64,000 bases of DNA. It comes from Glandiceps talaboti. Lineage: Eukaryota > Hemichordata > Enteropneusta > Spengelidae. Below the pieces are notes generated by a model. The model worked only from the letters and a program-made list of their open reading frames with translations. It was not told the DNA's origin and ran no database searches. Location of the stretch: NCBI RefSeq assembly GCF_964340395.1, contig NC_135561.1:7238518-7302517 (forward strand), in the 5' to 3' direction. The translations under genes and the position numbers were made by a program. How positions within the stretch are numbered: the stretch's first letter is position 1; the number at the start of each line of letters is the position of its first letter. Below, one piece after another: positions 1 to 12,400 of this stretch.

Positions 1-57
1 GTTTAAATGTTAGGTTTGTGTTCCGTCAATAGCAAGCGATGATTTCAAGTACGCTGC

Positions 58-131
58 ATCGTCGTAAACCACAGCCTCTTTTACGGCACCGTCTGCTTCA
101 GCAGACATATATGCTCTGGCTTGCGAGAATT
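58..131 (-). mobile_element. Miniature transposon-like element, copy 1
   Basis: This roughly 75-bp element is in reverse orientation and belongs to a family seen at about 1415, 2305, 4627 and more weakly 43806. It is flanked by a perfect 9-bp direct repeat, GTACGCTGC, at 49-57 and 132-140, which reads as a target-site duplication. Read on the minus strand the element begins AATTCTCGCAAGCC and ends near TTTACGACGAT. Its two ends are weakly complementary (about 9 of 13 positions). It lacks an internal stretch of roughly 15 bp that the other copies have. It has no coding capacity of its own, so it would be a non-autonomous element. A target duplication of 8-9 bp is known for Mutator-like transposons among others; that assignment is inference. 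Confidence 0.65.
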
Positions 132-1207
132 GTACGCTGCAACAATTAAAACACGACAGATTCATTTATCTTGAATGTACAACAATAATTACCACCACCC
201 CAAACCCCAACCCCCATCTCCATGAAAAAAAAAGTCAACTTGGGGCTTTTTGCACTTGGTATTCCTATTACGGTTTACATCTATCAAAGGAACCTGGGAA
301 CACGCCGATGAGTTATCTGTGTAACCTAACATATCGAACTCACCGAACAAATACAAAAACAAAAACAAAGAATTTCATTTAGCCATATATAGACTGGTCT
401 TTGAATGAAATATGATGTTTGCCAATGCTTGGTTTAGATAAATTTGTAAAAAAAATATTGAAATTTTGTAGCCGATATATAGTATGTGAAGGAATTCATA
501 GCTCGAACTGATAATTGACATACAACTGTTAACTTTAAATTTAAGGATGAAATATTTCATAGTGTGCACAAACAATCAAACCTACTAACAGAAATAATCA
601 AATTAACGATTTAAACATCCACATACCGGTACTTCGATATGTACATGTACATTTTATTTCATGACATTTGACCTCAGGGTCACATATCTGACGTCACATC
701 TTCATTTCTAGACGTGAAATGTCACCCTGTCAAATTATCATGCAGAAGTACGCATAATCAGACCGCTGACCACATTTGATCGGAATTGAGAGGACTTCAA
801 TGATTTGTATTGCCAATTACGCAAATTGATATCCTGGAGATGCTTTATAGCATCTGCATACTTCTGTACAAAAGGTCAGTTTTGGAAATGTCATGCAAGT
901 GTATGTTTACCAGTCCATCCAGCTGTGACCAATTAATGAAGGCTGCCAGACATAGTCAGTCATTATACCCTTAATGTTATTAAAAACTACACACGCACAG
1001 GCTGTTAATTTTAATTTTCAAGATGTTTCAAATTTTATACATCACTTATGTAACATACCAAGTTTAATTTCGTGTAGGCTCTATGTTTAATTTTCGCTTA
1101 GATGTAATGTCTGATATATGATTAGATACCACTGCCTCATAACCTACTACACACAGCATTGACCCCAATCTGATTAAAATCTGATGTGGTATTAAAAAGC
1201 AGCTAGA

Positions 1208-1320
1208 TACCTTTATTTACCTCTATATGTACATCAATTTGTGTCGTTTTTTGTTCCGAGTGGGAAGGCGACGATCACTAGGAACAAAACAAACGACACA
1301 AAACGATGGAAATAAAGGTA
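1208..1320. repeat. Foldback (hairpin) sequence
   Basis: An imperfect inverted repeat. The arm at about 1238-1256 pairs with 1281-1303 (a 20-22 bp arm with a 2-nt length difference), and outer arms ACCTTTATTTAC at 1209-1220 and GAAATAAAGGTA at 1309-1320 also pair. The whole 113-bp segment could fold into one long stem. It looks like a small palindromic transposon remnant. No function can be assigned. Confidence 0.6.
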
Positions 1321-1414
1321 AATTTTTACAAACCTACAAGTATGTTATTTCCACCAAGTTTTGGTCTAACAGAAATCTACTGTTCAGTATCATTAAAATC
1401 CGGATTGCACAAAC

Positions 1415-1525
1415 AACAGTTTTATTATATTGCATTATCAGAGCTGTTATTTCTTCCGCGACACTACCGGCGGTGCGTCTTGGACGGTGCCGTAAAAGAG
1501 ACTGTGGTTTACGACGATGATGGGC
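1415..1525 (+). mobile_element. Miniature transposon-like element, copy 2 (diverged)
   Basis: The 3' half (about 1478-1518) is nearly identical to the other copies, around GACGGTGCCGTAAAAGAG. The 5' half aligns only loosely. No clean target duplication was found, so this is probably an older copy. Confidence 0.45.
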
Positions 1526-2304
1526 TGCAGCGGCGGTAAAGCAAGCAATGCAATAAAAGGCAATAAAAAAGTACATATCCCGTAGTTTATTAGTCCAGAG
1601 TTTATGAACTAGGGCCTAGTCCATCAAAACATGCCAAACATTATTCAGATGTATTAAACATAACTTTTTTGTGGTGACGTCAGAATTGAATGATAATTTG
1701 TATGTCTAACTTATCTGATTAACATATTTAAAAATGACCATGTGGATGAGATTTGTGTTGTTTGTGGAATTTTAATTGGTTGGGTATTTGTGTTTACCAA
1801 GCTTGTTAACAAACTATTTCCTATGTACAATAACAAGTTTTGAAATAGTTTTTTGCAATCATTAAGTTACAAACATTGTGTCACGTCGATTTTTTTTTCA
1901 CAGTAGAAGAATATGGTAAAGTTATTTTATTAATTACAAATCTAAAAGGTCACTTCAATGTCACTGCAATAAGACTGATGACGTGTTCAGTATTTGACCA
2001 AATAAGGTATGGAGAGATTTAGGGTAAAGCGCTGTACCACATAAACCTATGATAAACTGCGCATGTCCTTGTCGCAAATGGCAAAGTCTTTATCTAGAGA
2101 GTCACAGCAACCAAATTATCATTTTGATAGATTATGTTGATGATTGAACAAATTCTTGCTTGGAAACAACTACAGACATTCACTAAAAGCTCGTTACCAT
2201 AGCAATTCTACAATAGCAGTAAATGAGCACACATATGGCAGGAATCTTCGACTAGTTTCGTATCCCAACATATTTTTTTTTAAATCTAGGCACTAGGTTT
2301 AGCG

Positions 2305-2395
2305 ATTCTCGCAAGCCAAAGTACACATTTCTGCTGAAGCACCGAGATAGGTATCTTGGATGGTGCCGTAAAAGAGGCTGTGGTTTACGACGATG
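2305..2395 (+). mobile_element. Miniature transposon-like element, copy 3 (best preserved)
   Basis: This 91-bp copy starts ATTCTCGCAAGCC and ends TTTACGACGATG. It is flanked by a perfect 9-bp direct repeat, GGTTTAGCG, at 2296-2304 and 2396-2404, which defines the element's ends. It has no ORF. The inner CGTAAA...TTTACG motif can form a short hairpin. This is the copy on which the family definition rests. Confidence 0.7.
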
Positions 2396-4033
2396 GGTTT
2401 AGCGTACTACGATACCTCCAGATGCGATGGATAATATAGGAGAGACAAAGGCAATGCGAATTTTTTTCAAAGACTGTAAGATATGCCATTTGTGTGGCCG
2501 GTTTATTTAGTAAGAAATTACGAACGGATCAAAGGGCCTATGCTACAGAAATGGCGGGAACGTTCGACTTCAAATTATGTCTTCAGCATTACTCTTACTT
2601 TGGGGATAATCTTCTCTTTTTAGATAAATTATATAATGAAAAATATTAACTTTAGAAATATTAACACATATGATAATTATCATTCTAAAACGTCAAGGTT
2701 AAATAACATTATTTTTAGACGAAAATCCGACGTTTATATCATCATCATATCATCATATCATATTATGTACAGCTTTGAAGGCTAAAAGCCTATGAGCCGA
2801 TCAAAGGTAAAAAAAAAATCAAATGTTCAACAGTCCATAGTCCAAAGTTCCACGAATAGTAACATGTATATAAATCAAACACTATCCAAGTTTATGTTAA
2901 TGATGTATTTGTATTCAGCCCAGTGACTGTCTAGAGTGTTTTTGAAAGAGTTGAAAGAGTTATATATGCTATCATCGATTGGAAGGTTTCCGCTATAAAC
3001 GTTAAACAGACCCTATGGAATATCATGATGTTGTGCTACAAAGATTTCAAGCATTAACAACCTTATACGTTTGACGACTACATGCCAATAGAACATACAA
3101 CGTCCTGGGGGTTAAGTTCCTATCCAAACTAGAGCTACAGATCTGTAGCTTGCATTAACAACATATTCACATTCTCATTGATGATAGGGTGACGCTATAT
3201 TTTCACGGACACACAAGAGGCGTTCACTTTGAATGTGAATACTGAAATGTGAATATGTCGATAACTTTACACTCGTGATGTCAAATACTAGTATACAATG
3301 CACGGAAGCTGACGTGAAATGATAGCCTTGGCGGTTCAAAGTACTTATCGTACAGTCATATTCAAAAGAATGTAAACAGATTCCATCATGTATTTGCTAG
3401 GTTAGTAATGCCCGATTTTTATTTCATTATGAGTAATAACCAATTAATAATGACTAAATATGAAATATTACTAATATCCATCAGTATGAAATTGTGGGGT
3501 ATTTTTTTAAATGGAAATAAAATGACAAAAAAGATAACAAATTATTACAGCTAGCGTTACTTAAGACTTCATCAATTGAAGGCTTTCTTACAAAAAATAA
3601 AATATGCTACCGAAGTCTACAGGCTAAGGATCGTTTGCGAAGGAGACCAAACCAGGGACACAGCACAGGTATTATCTCATTAGTGTGTTCATGTATTGCA
3701 GGTGAAGGTTAAACTATGAATACAGTGACCTTTGTACCTAGAGGTCACTCAGTCAGGTCAAGTACAGTGAGTGATAACTCACACAACGAAGAGATATAGA
3801 AGAATTCGAATACACTCTATCTTCGACTGTGCTAATGCCGACATAGACAGCACCTCGTTCGAGCCCCTGAGCTATCCAGGACATATAATACCATTTTTAC
3901 AGCTGATTGGCAAGCTTTTGTTTGAATGTTATATACTAGGTGCAACAATGCTGTATGTAATACTCTTAGACTCACGGTTGTGTTTGCGGATATCGGATTG
4001 TATTTTTTAAATCTAAATGCAAGTTGTACTTAC

Positions 4034-4174
4034 CACGGTAAGCTTGTCCGTCAAAACGATGTGTCCAATTAGCAACCCTAAACCAAGACCGATGGTGAAT
4101 ATTATCACGGCAAGAATGGCTAATGTACACCGAGTTTTCAAGCTTCTTTTTACCGTGATCGTCTCAGCTGCCAT
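4034..4174 (-). CDS. First coding exon of a type II (signal-anchor) membrane protein, partial gene
   Basis: On the minus strand an ATG at 4172-4174 opens 47 codons ending at a consensus 5' splice site (GTAAGT) whose GT is at 4032-4033, phase 0. An in-frame stop (TAA) lies about 51 bases upstream of the ATG, so this is the first available start. The peptide has a short basic N-terminus (VKRSLKTR, residues 8-15), then a strongly hydrophobic run at residues 18-42 including IGLGLGLLIG, then LTDKLTV. A short basic cytoplasmic tail followed by a single membrane segment is the layout of type II ectoenzymes such as M13 or M28 peptidases and glycosyltransferases. The family cannot be told from this exon. 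Further exons would lie to the left; I found none in 1-4033, so the next intron is long or extends out of the window. Confidence 0.6.
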
Positions 4175-4626
4175 CGCTCCGCTGAGGACACCATATGTAT
4201 CTCTTATACGACAATATAGGGCTTAGTCACAGTAATGATCGGGGGGGTCACGCTTGCATTTGAAGCTGTATAATGAGTATACTAAACAAGAAATGACAAG
4301 GACATGCTCTTCGCGAGGCTTTTAAGAGGATTGGTAGGATCACATTTATATCATACGTAACCGTCGAAAGATTTCGCTCCCGTTTACGGGTAAAAAGTCA
4401 CGTGTAGTAACCCATGCCCCCATCATTACCCGGTGAACAGTCGGAAACAGTACTGTACGTCTCACGACAAGGAGAATGTTTACAGCCTGTGATATATAAA
4501 GATTAGGAGAAAAAAACCGTCCGATTTTACTGTGATGGAAATTGAAGTACATACATTAGAAATACCTTCAGCGTCTATAAGATAGCATGTGAAAATTAAA
4601 ATCAAATTTTTTACTTTATTTAGAGC

Positions 4627-4710
4627 ATTCACGCAAGCAAGAGCACACATTTCTGCTGACGCAACGACTCTTGGACGGTGCCGTAAAGGAGACTGTAGTT
4701 TACGACGATG
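4627..4710 (+). mobile_element. Miniature transposon-like element, copy 4
   Basis: This copy starts ATTCACGCAAGC and ends TTTACGACGATG. An imperfect target duplication is visible: TTTAGAG precedes the element and recurs just after it at 4713-4719. Internally it matches copy 3 with scattered substitutions. Confidence 0.55.
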
Positions 4711-5864
4711 ACTTTAGAGTTACGACTCGTGTTTCCTTCTGGGGGTGGGTATTTTACAATTCGTCAGTGCCGATCATGTAGTACTAGCATAGTCTTACTA
4801 GACCCCACTCGCATATGTAATTTAAGGACGCTCCCTCCGGAACATCTGCGCTATGCTTATTTTAAAGCTCAATACACAATATGACAATTGAATCCGTGCA
4901 CCACCCATTTTTTTTTTCTATACTGATGTCTGTATTAAGCCCATTCGCAATGAAAGGTCAAACAAAACCATACAATACAATACCCAAGCTTTGTATACGA
5001 AATTTGAATTAAGATATGTGCCAATGTGATTTATTTGAAACGTAAAACAAGTTAGACTTTACTTGAATTCATCCTTTGACCACTATAGAGCATCGTCTAA
5101 GATTCATCGCACCAAAGACAAAGACGAAATTTCTTCGAATTCCTTGTCTGTGGCTGTATAGTCGGCCTGAATGACGTCATATGAATACTAATTAGGTGTC
5201 GTATTTTTTACGTATGCGCTCGAGTCTTAAAATACCGAAACAAAAAAAAACCGTAAATATCCGGTTTAGAACTTTCCACTGTTTCAGAAGGGAGAATAAG
5301 AGTGCCTTTATCGCAATATCACAATACTGTAAATTACAGCGAGAGAAGTAGCGTTCGCCTTAACACTATACATAAGATTTGAATGATTTACGATCAAAAC
5401 CGATCATTTGACAAATTTAGTTTGTTGTTCTTTTTTATCAGATGATAACACTTGAACACAATAGGCTTGTGATTGAAACACAGTCTTAATAAATAACTGA
5501 ATTGATGTGCTGAACAAAATATCTATTGAGGGCATGCGATACCCCTCTAGGAGGCATGCGATACCCCTCTATTCAGTTCCCGTCATCGTCATGTCATCCC
5601 GATGGACAGTACACTGCCACACGCTCGACCATTCAGTGAACTGGAATCTGTAAGCGTCACGAAATATCATGAATATTCATGAGCACGGCTCACCGCAATT
5701 TTTCCCCAAGTCTTCGGAACTTGTCGGCAGAAGTTGCATGTTACCTTTTTAGGGGCATGTTATTACCCGATCTATTAGGGTCGTTTGAAAATGAAAAGAA
5801 TGTGACAGCAGTAAAGTGTGCTCAAAGGATAATATCTCTCCTTTCAGTCTTGATCAGTCTTTTA

Positions 5865-6104
<240 letters not shown>

Positions 6105-7920
6105 TCCACCTCCTTGAACTACACATACCAGAGTTACAGAATATCTGTATTTACGGTTCTCCAAGTTCGACAATAGAATGCGACAACCCTAGCCATTATG
6201 CACTCTATCCGTGTTGAGTCATGTAACCATGACTACGAATGAATTATATGCATGTAGAGTCATGTAAAGTAATTAGAACTAATTCAAAGGAAACCTAATA
6301 TATGGTCCTACTATATTCAGCCCTAGTTAGATCACCTTTGTGTAGATCTAATTTGCATAAAATTAGTGTATACACCTGAGTCGTAAAGCTAACGAGTGTG
6401 ATTCAGGTTTGTGCTCATCTGTGTATGGATGTATAATGATAGACCTCCCAATAGCTTTATACCTCCATGGTCTGAGGTGTTATGTCTGTGTATTGACGTA
6501 TAAAAAGGAGATCAAATTGAAAAGGAGGACTCCCCTTAGGGGCCGGGCATTTTTCACCAATGACCAAAGCCAAAGTGACCCCCCCCCCAACCCAAGTAAA
6601 GACCACATTTTCCAAAATGACACACCCCCCCCCCCCCCACACACACACTCGTATATTTTAACATTATTTTATAGGTCTTACTATGGGATGTTATTATAAC
6701 ACTATATGAATATAACTGAATATTGCTAAATTATTAAGAGAATACTGAACACATTTTTTGTTTTCTTTGTAAATGTCTATCTAGAATCTATGGAACATGT
6801 AATTTCGTCAGGTATCTCAGTACACAGCACAAATCCATGGGAGATTGTAATTTCTTGCAGCTAATACAAAATTAGTCTTAACGACTGTAACCTTTTTATG
6901 GTATTATACACCAGAAAATGTAACAAAAGTGTGCCGAATCAAATACAACTCTCCATGCAAATGTGTTAATATCAATTATACCTTATTTTCTATGTATTTT
7001 ATGATTTTCATTTATACATTCAGATATAGCCAATACCGCAATGCTTCTATAATTTCATTCAGAACAAATTTTATTTACTATAATTTAGAGAATGACAAAT
7101 TCATTGAAACACAAAGTTCAATCAACAGTTAAAACTGCTGCCAAGTATATACCCAGTGGTGAATTTAATGAAAGCTAACACTAACCGTAACCTAATACAC
7201 AACTAGCCATTCTTAAATACTATATAGCCCAATACTAGATGTTTGAATATCTTATTTGACAAATAGTCCATATGCCATGACACATGCATATTTGGAAAAC
7301 ATGGATGGGGGAGGGTAGAGGAGGGGTTATCCCCTCCTGCCGTAGAAAATTGATGACAGTTGTTCAGGAACCACTTATTTTGTCATTTTTCAAAGTGACC
7401 CCACTTCATGTGGTGTTTTCCAAACTCTGGCCCCACACTTCAACCAGTTCAAGTGGTATTTTTTCCAAAAAAAAAAACTAATCAAAAACACTTCCCCCCC
7501 CCCCCCCAGTAAAACACTCACCCCCCTCCCAGTCGGATAAAAACACCCGTCCCCTTATACCTCCTTGGTGTGTGTACGTAGACCACAATCGGCAAGAGTC
7601 CATTCAATTTACACTAAATTTATCATTTGACCTCTTAGGTTGAAATCAAAGCCTCAGTTATACATATCAAGGTTTGGGTTTAATTGTTGTTGTGTAATAC
7701 AGTCTAAATGTTCTCCAAAGACGCAATCAACAGGATTCTAATCTATTGTGTAGGATTCAAATCTATTGTGTATTGTCATAAGTCTTTTCAAAATGCACCA
7801 GTCTAGTGATGCAAATGAATAGTAATTGTGAGAACGCACGCATAATCAGATGAGAATGATTTACAAGACAATGCACCTTAATTTCAAACCTAACAACTAC
7901 AAGACTGAATTAACCTTAGC

Positions 7921-7989
7921 AATTGTACGTCTTGAGTGTGTGTCAGTCGACTTTCAGCTGAGAACGAAGAATATTTGAAGGCACAACTG
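7921..7989 (+). other. Probable 5' UTR exon of the secreted repeat-protein gene
   Basis: A consensus donor (CTG followed by GTAAGT) ends this stretch at 7989, and a good acceptor (pyrimidine-rich, TTTACAG) opens the first coding exon at 8203. The 5' limit is a guess, because no clear TATA box or initiator was recognised. Confidence 0.4.
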
Positions 7990-8202
7990 GTAAGTAACAT
8001 CAATTTACGTTGCTGTTAGTATTCTGTGTCTTTCTTTGAATGCATTAAATTCGCATTATTTTTTGTGAACACCACATGCACAATTTGTACTTGCTAAACT
8101 TACTTAAATGACGTACGGCAATGTTAACGTCTTAGACAAAGTTCGCCATTGATCGATATCTCTCTGTAGTGTTCATTTTTCCCTTTCTATTTTCATTTAC
8201 AG

Positions 8203-9401
8203 TGTTGAAACTATGCTCAAATATTTGATCCTCGTCGTTGCTGTAGGGCTCCTACATGTCACAGCAAAGCCAGCCTTTAACTTGCGTTCTGATCTTCCTT
8301 CTGACTTCCCTTCCGAATTTCCAATTGAACTTTTGAGTTTACTGGACTTAGACCTATCCGATCTCCCTAGCGATATTGATGAACTGTTAGACCTTGACCC
8401 TTCTGCTATTCCTTCCGACCCCCCTTCTGATATTTTGGCCGCACTTGACATAGAATCATCTGAGGTGACGTCAGACCTCCTCCTCTTTATAGATTTCATC
8501 ACGTGGAAACTATCCCAAAAACATAGCCACGACATCGTGAAAGTCCAAGGAAAACCTAAAGGGGTTGATAGTGATTCTTCCGAGTACACAGAGTTTAGCA
8601 TTAGTTCTTCCGACGACATAGAGTCTTCCACCAAATCTGGTAATGACATCTCAGGCGTCTCCTCTTCCGCTGATTCTGATAGTGACATCTCAAAAGTCTC
8701 CTCTAAAACTAAATCTGATGGTGACATCTCAATAGTCTCTTCTTCCGCTAAATCTGCTGTAGGGCTCCTACATGTCACAGCAAAGCCAGCTTTTAACTTA
8801 CGTTCTGATCTTCCTTCTGACTTCCCTTCCGAATTTCCAATTGAACTTTTGAGTTTACTGGACTTAGACCTATCCGATCTCCCTAGCGATATTGATGAAC
8901 TGTTAGACCTTGACCCTTCTGCTATTCCTTCCGACCCCCCTTCTGATATTTTGGCCGCACTTGACATAGAATCCTCTGAGGTGACGTCAGACCTCCTCCT
9001 CTTTATAGATTTCATCAAGTGGAAACTATCCCAAAAACATCGCCACGGCACCGTGAAAGTCCAAGGAAAACCTAAAGGGGTTGATAGTGATTCTTCCGAG
9101 TACACAGACTTTAGTATTAGTTCTTCCGACGACATAGAGTCTTCCACCAAATCTGGTAATGACATCTCAGGCGTCTCCTCTTCCGCTGATTCTGATAGTG
9201 ACATCTCAGTCGTCTCCCCTTCCGCTAAATCTGATAGTGACATCTCAGTCGTCTCCTCTTCCGCTAAATCTGATAGTGACATCTCAACAGTCTCCTCTTT
9301 CACTGGACAAAGAAAAAGCAAAGCCATGCCAACCAGCAGAGATGGGGGTCTGAAAGACTTATTAGAGAATGAAATTCAAGAATTGAAACGGGAAGAGAAT
9401 G
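8203..9401 (+). CDS. Secreted repeat protein, first coding exon
   Basis: The acceptor AG is at 8201-8202 and the start codon at 8213-8215. The donor GTAAGG begins at 9402 and leaves phase 1 after 396 complete codons. It carries the signal peptide, both 172-residue repeats and a Lys/Glu-rich exit segment. Confidence 0.75.
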
Positions 9402-12400
9402 GTAAGGAATGATAATATATTTATGAACACTTTTATCTTGGTCGCAGTGACATTATTTCGTATGTATGTATGCATGCATGCATGCATGTATGCATGTATG
9501 CATGTATGCATGTATGTATGTATGTATGTATGTATGTATGTATGTATGTATGTATGTATGTATGTATGTATGTATGTATGCTGGGATGTCTGCATGTATG
9601 TATGTATGTATGTATGTATGTATGTATGTATGTATGTATGTATGTATGTATGTATGTATGTGTGGTGTGTGTGTGTGTATGTATGTATGTATGTATGTAT
9701 GTATGTATGTATGCATGTATGTATGTATGCATGCATGCATGCATGCATGCATGCATGTATGTATGTATGTATGTATGTATGTATGTATGTATGTATGTAT
9801 GTATGTATGTTTATGGATTGGTGTTACCATGAATAGATGAGCTGATCAGTTTATTTTTCATTGCTGGATGTCAACATTGTAATATAAAACTAAGGGGTGG
9901 ACCATTTGATATCCTGGGGGGGGGCTTGGAAGATTTCGGGGGGAAAAAAGATGCCAAGTGGATTTGCTTGAAAAAAGAAATCCGGATATGAGTGGGTGAT
10001 GGGAAAAAAAAAGATGGACCACTACTGCTAGAAAAAAAAATGTCTTGGCAGGGAAATGATGCACAGGTTCGAGTATACTGTTCAACCTGCTCGTACCTCT
10101 CCAACCAGGACATTTGTCAAATCATGACAAACAGTTTCAAACACATGTCAGGGACCAGTCAGTTTTGTTGGCCTGTGGTACATATATATATTTGTTATTG
10201 TCTCTGTTTCTTTCATAAATGGTTTAAATATTACTTCATGTAAGGGTTCAAACATAACTATACATAAAATTATACATATAATACATGTATTACCTAGCTA
10301 CCACACTAGTTACAGAACATGCCATGTATTTTTTTGGCTGTTTCACAATCAGTGCTTCACTTATCTTGCACTTTGGGGCAAAAGTGAACTTGACTGTTTT
10401 GTAATGGTAACCTTCATACTATTGGATAGTTTATAAAAGAACTTAATCTAAATTGTTCTAGTCTCTTCAGTATCAATTTGTCAAAAGGGATGATATACTT
10501 CTTATTTCAGACACTACATGTATCGACACCACAACTCAAATTCAAGTTTCTCTTGCACACTAGGTATGACCTCCTAAAGTGCTCTAACACATCAGTGACT
10601 TTACTATACATGCAATATCAATGCCCCTATACAAATGTTACAGGCCCACTTTTATAACATGGAACCCCCCTCCCCCATAAGAGGTAGACATGTTCCAGTT
10701 TCAAATAAAAAATTCTTTCCTCCACCTCTTACTGTCAAGATGCTATGAAACTTTATTTAAAAAATGTTTCAACCTTATGTAGTTGTTTTTTACATGTTAG
10801 AGCTGTCTTGTAAAGCTTGCAAATTATTGTCTGAAAGTGTCTGTGAATAGCCTAAACATTGCCTTTAGAAGTAAAAACCTCCAGGGCTTCTAGGGGGACA
10901 CCCCCTAGAACCCCCCCCCCCCCCAGAAGAGGTAGACATGTTCCAGTCTCAAATCAAATTTCTTGCCTCCACCTCTTAGTGTCAAGATGCTATGAAACTT
11001 TATTTAAAAAATGTTTCAACCTCACGTAGTTGCTTTTTAAATGTTAGAACTCTCTTGTAAAATTTGTAAATTATTGTCTGAAAGTGTCTGTGAATGGCCT
11101 AAACATTGCCTTTTAGAAGTAAAAATCCTCCAGGGCTTCTAGTGTCAAGATGCTATGAAACTTTATTTAAAAAATGTTTCAACCTCACGTAGTTGCTTTT
11201 TACATGTTAGAGCTGTCTTGTAAAGTTTGTAAATTATTGTCTGAAAGTGTCTGTGAATAGCCTAAACATTGTCTTTAGAAGTAAAAATCCTCCAGGGCTT
11301 CTAGGGGGAGACCCCCTAGAACCCCCCCCCCCCCCATTCACATACTCTCACACAAGAGGTACACATATACCAGTCTCAAAGCTCTTCCTTCTACAGCTTA
11401 CTGTTAGATGCTATGAAACTTTATTCACGGGCCCGGGGTCAGTGACTTTTTGTTGGCCCAATGGAAAATAACACTGACACCCCCCATCCCCAAGCTGGAG
11501 AAACTGACTGGTCTATCTAAATGTCTGAGCTCACCAATCAAGTTTCCGATTTGTATTTTCAGTGTGTCATCATACCATGGCATAAAAACTGTCAATGATG
11601 TTTATTTAATTGAAAATCAAACATGTATGAAATATGTAGTTTTCTAAATAAAATCTGTGTGTGATAGAACAGCATCTTTTTACTCTCTGTATTACCCTGT
11701 GTGAAAACCAAACAGAAAATTGTGGCAACAAATGTAGGTGTTCAACGTTGACGTAAAAAAAAATCCGGATATCTCAAAGAAGCAAAGAAAAAAAAGTTGC
11801 CAGCATAGGCGAAGGAGAAAAAAAATAATTCTCAGGCAAGCAGGTGGGGAAAAAAATAATGACTCTCCACCAATCTTCCAAGCCCCCCCCCCAGGATATT
11901 GAATGGTCTACCCCTAACAAAAGAACTCTGTAGTTGTCATGATTGTGTTTATATGAGTTTCTGTGTCGTCTTTGTAATTTTCTTTCTATCATATATACAT
12001 TGTAGTTCTAAACAAAGCGATTGGTATCCTAAAGAGTAGAAACAACCAAAAACCAGAAGATCAACACCTTCACAAGCAAGAGAGAGGTGAGCATAAAACG
12101 ATTCCAACAGCCATTTGCTAATTCAAGTTATTTGAGAACCAGTGACGTAACACGCGTTGTCGTGACATAGACACGCGTTGCCGTGACGTAGTTCGACCAG
12201 GATATAAATTCCACATTTTGTTCAATTTGGCTTGTGCATGGTATCATGTCAAGTATCGCGCTAAAAAAACCGTATTCTAGACATTGCGATCACTCTTACT
12301 ATGGAGAAATGTTGCCTTCTATATCATATGATTATAAATTTTGAAGAAACGCGATTTCATTTAGATAGTCTAATACTTGGTCTTATTTTACGAAATATGA

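Larger units (their letters stand above)
142..4033. other. Non-coding region left of the membrane-protein exon
   Basis: No coding exon could be supported here apart from the annotated repeats. If the minus-strand exon at 4034-4174 is real, this is its first intron, because transcription would run leftwards. AT-rich sequence with short chance ORFs. It holds three copies of the miniature 9-bp-TSD element and one foldback hairpin. Confidence 0.5.

Noticed and set aside
1-141. Minus-strand reading (DGAVKEAVVYDDA) that looked like a last coding exon
   Set aside because: The same stretch recurs at 1480, 2360 and 4680 in the other orientation with target duplications, so it is a mobile element. The apparent synonymous differences rest on very few changes.
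8197-9327. 376-codon open frame on the minus strand over the secreted-protein exon
   Set aside because: It is the antisense shadow of the Ser/Asp repeats. The plus strand has a signal peptide, proper splice sites and further exons; the minus strand has none of these.
9399-9840. Cys/Met/Tyr/Val-rich ORFs of 120-145 codons
   Set aside because: Produced by the ATGT microsatellite. The same applies to ORFs at 5679-6217, 30955-31325, 34646-34904 and 41177-41730.
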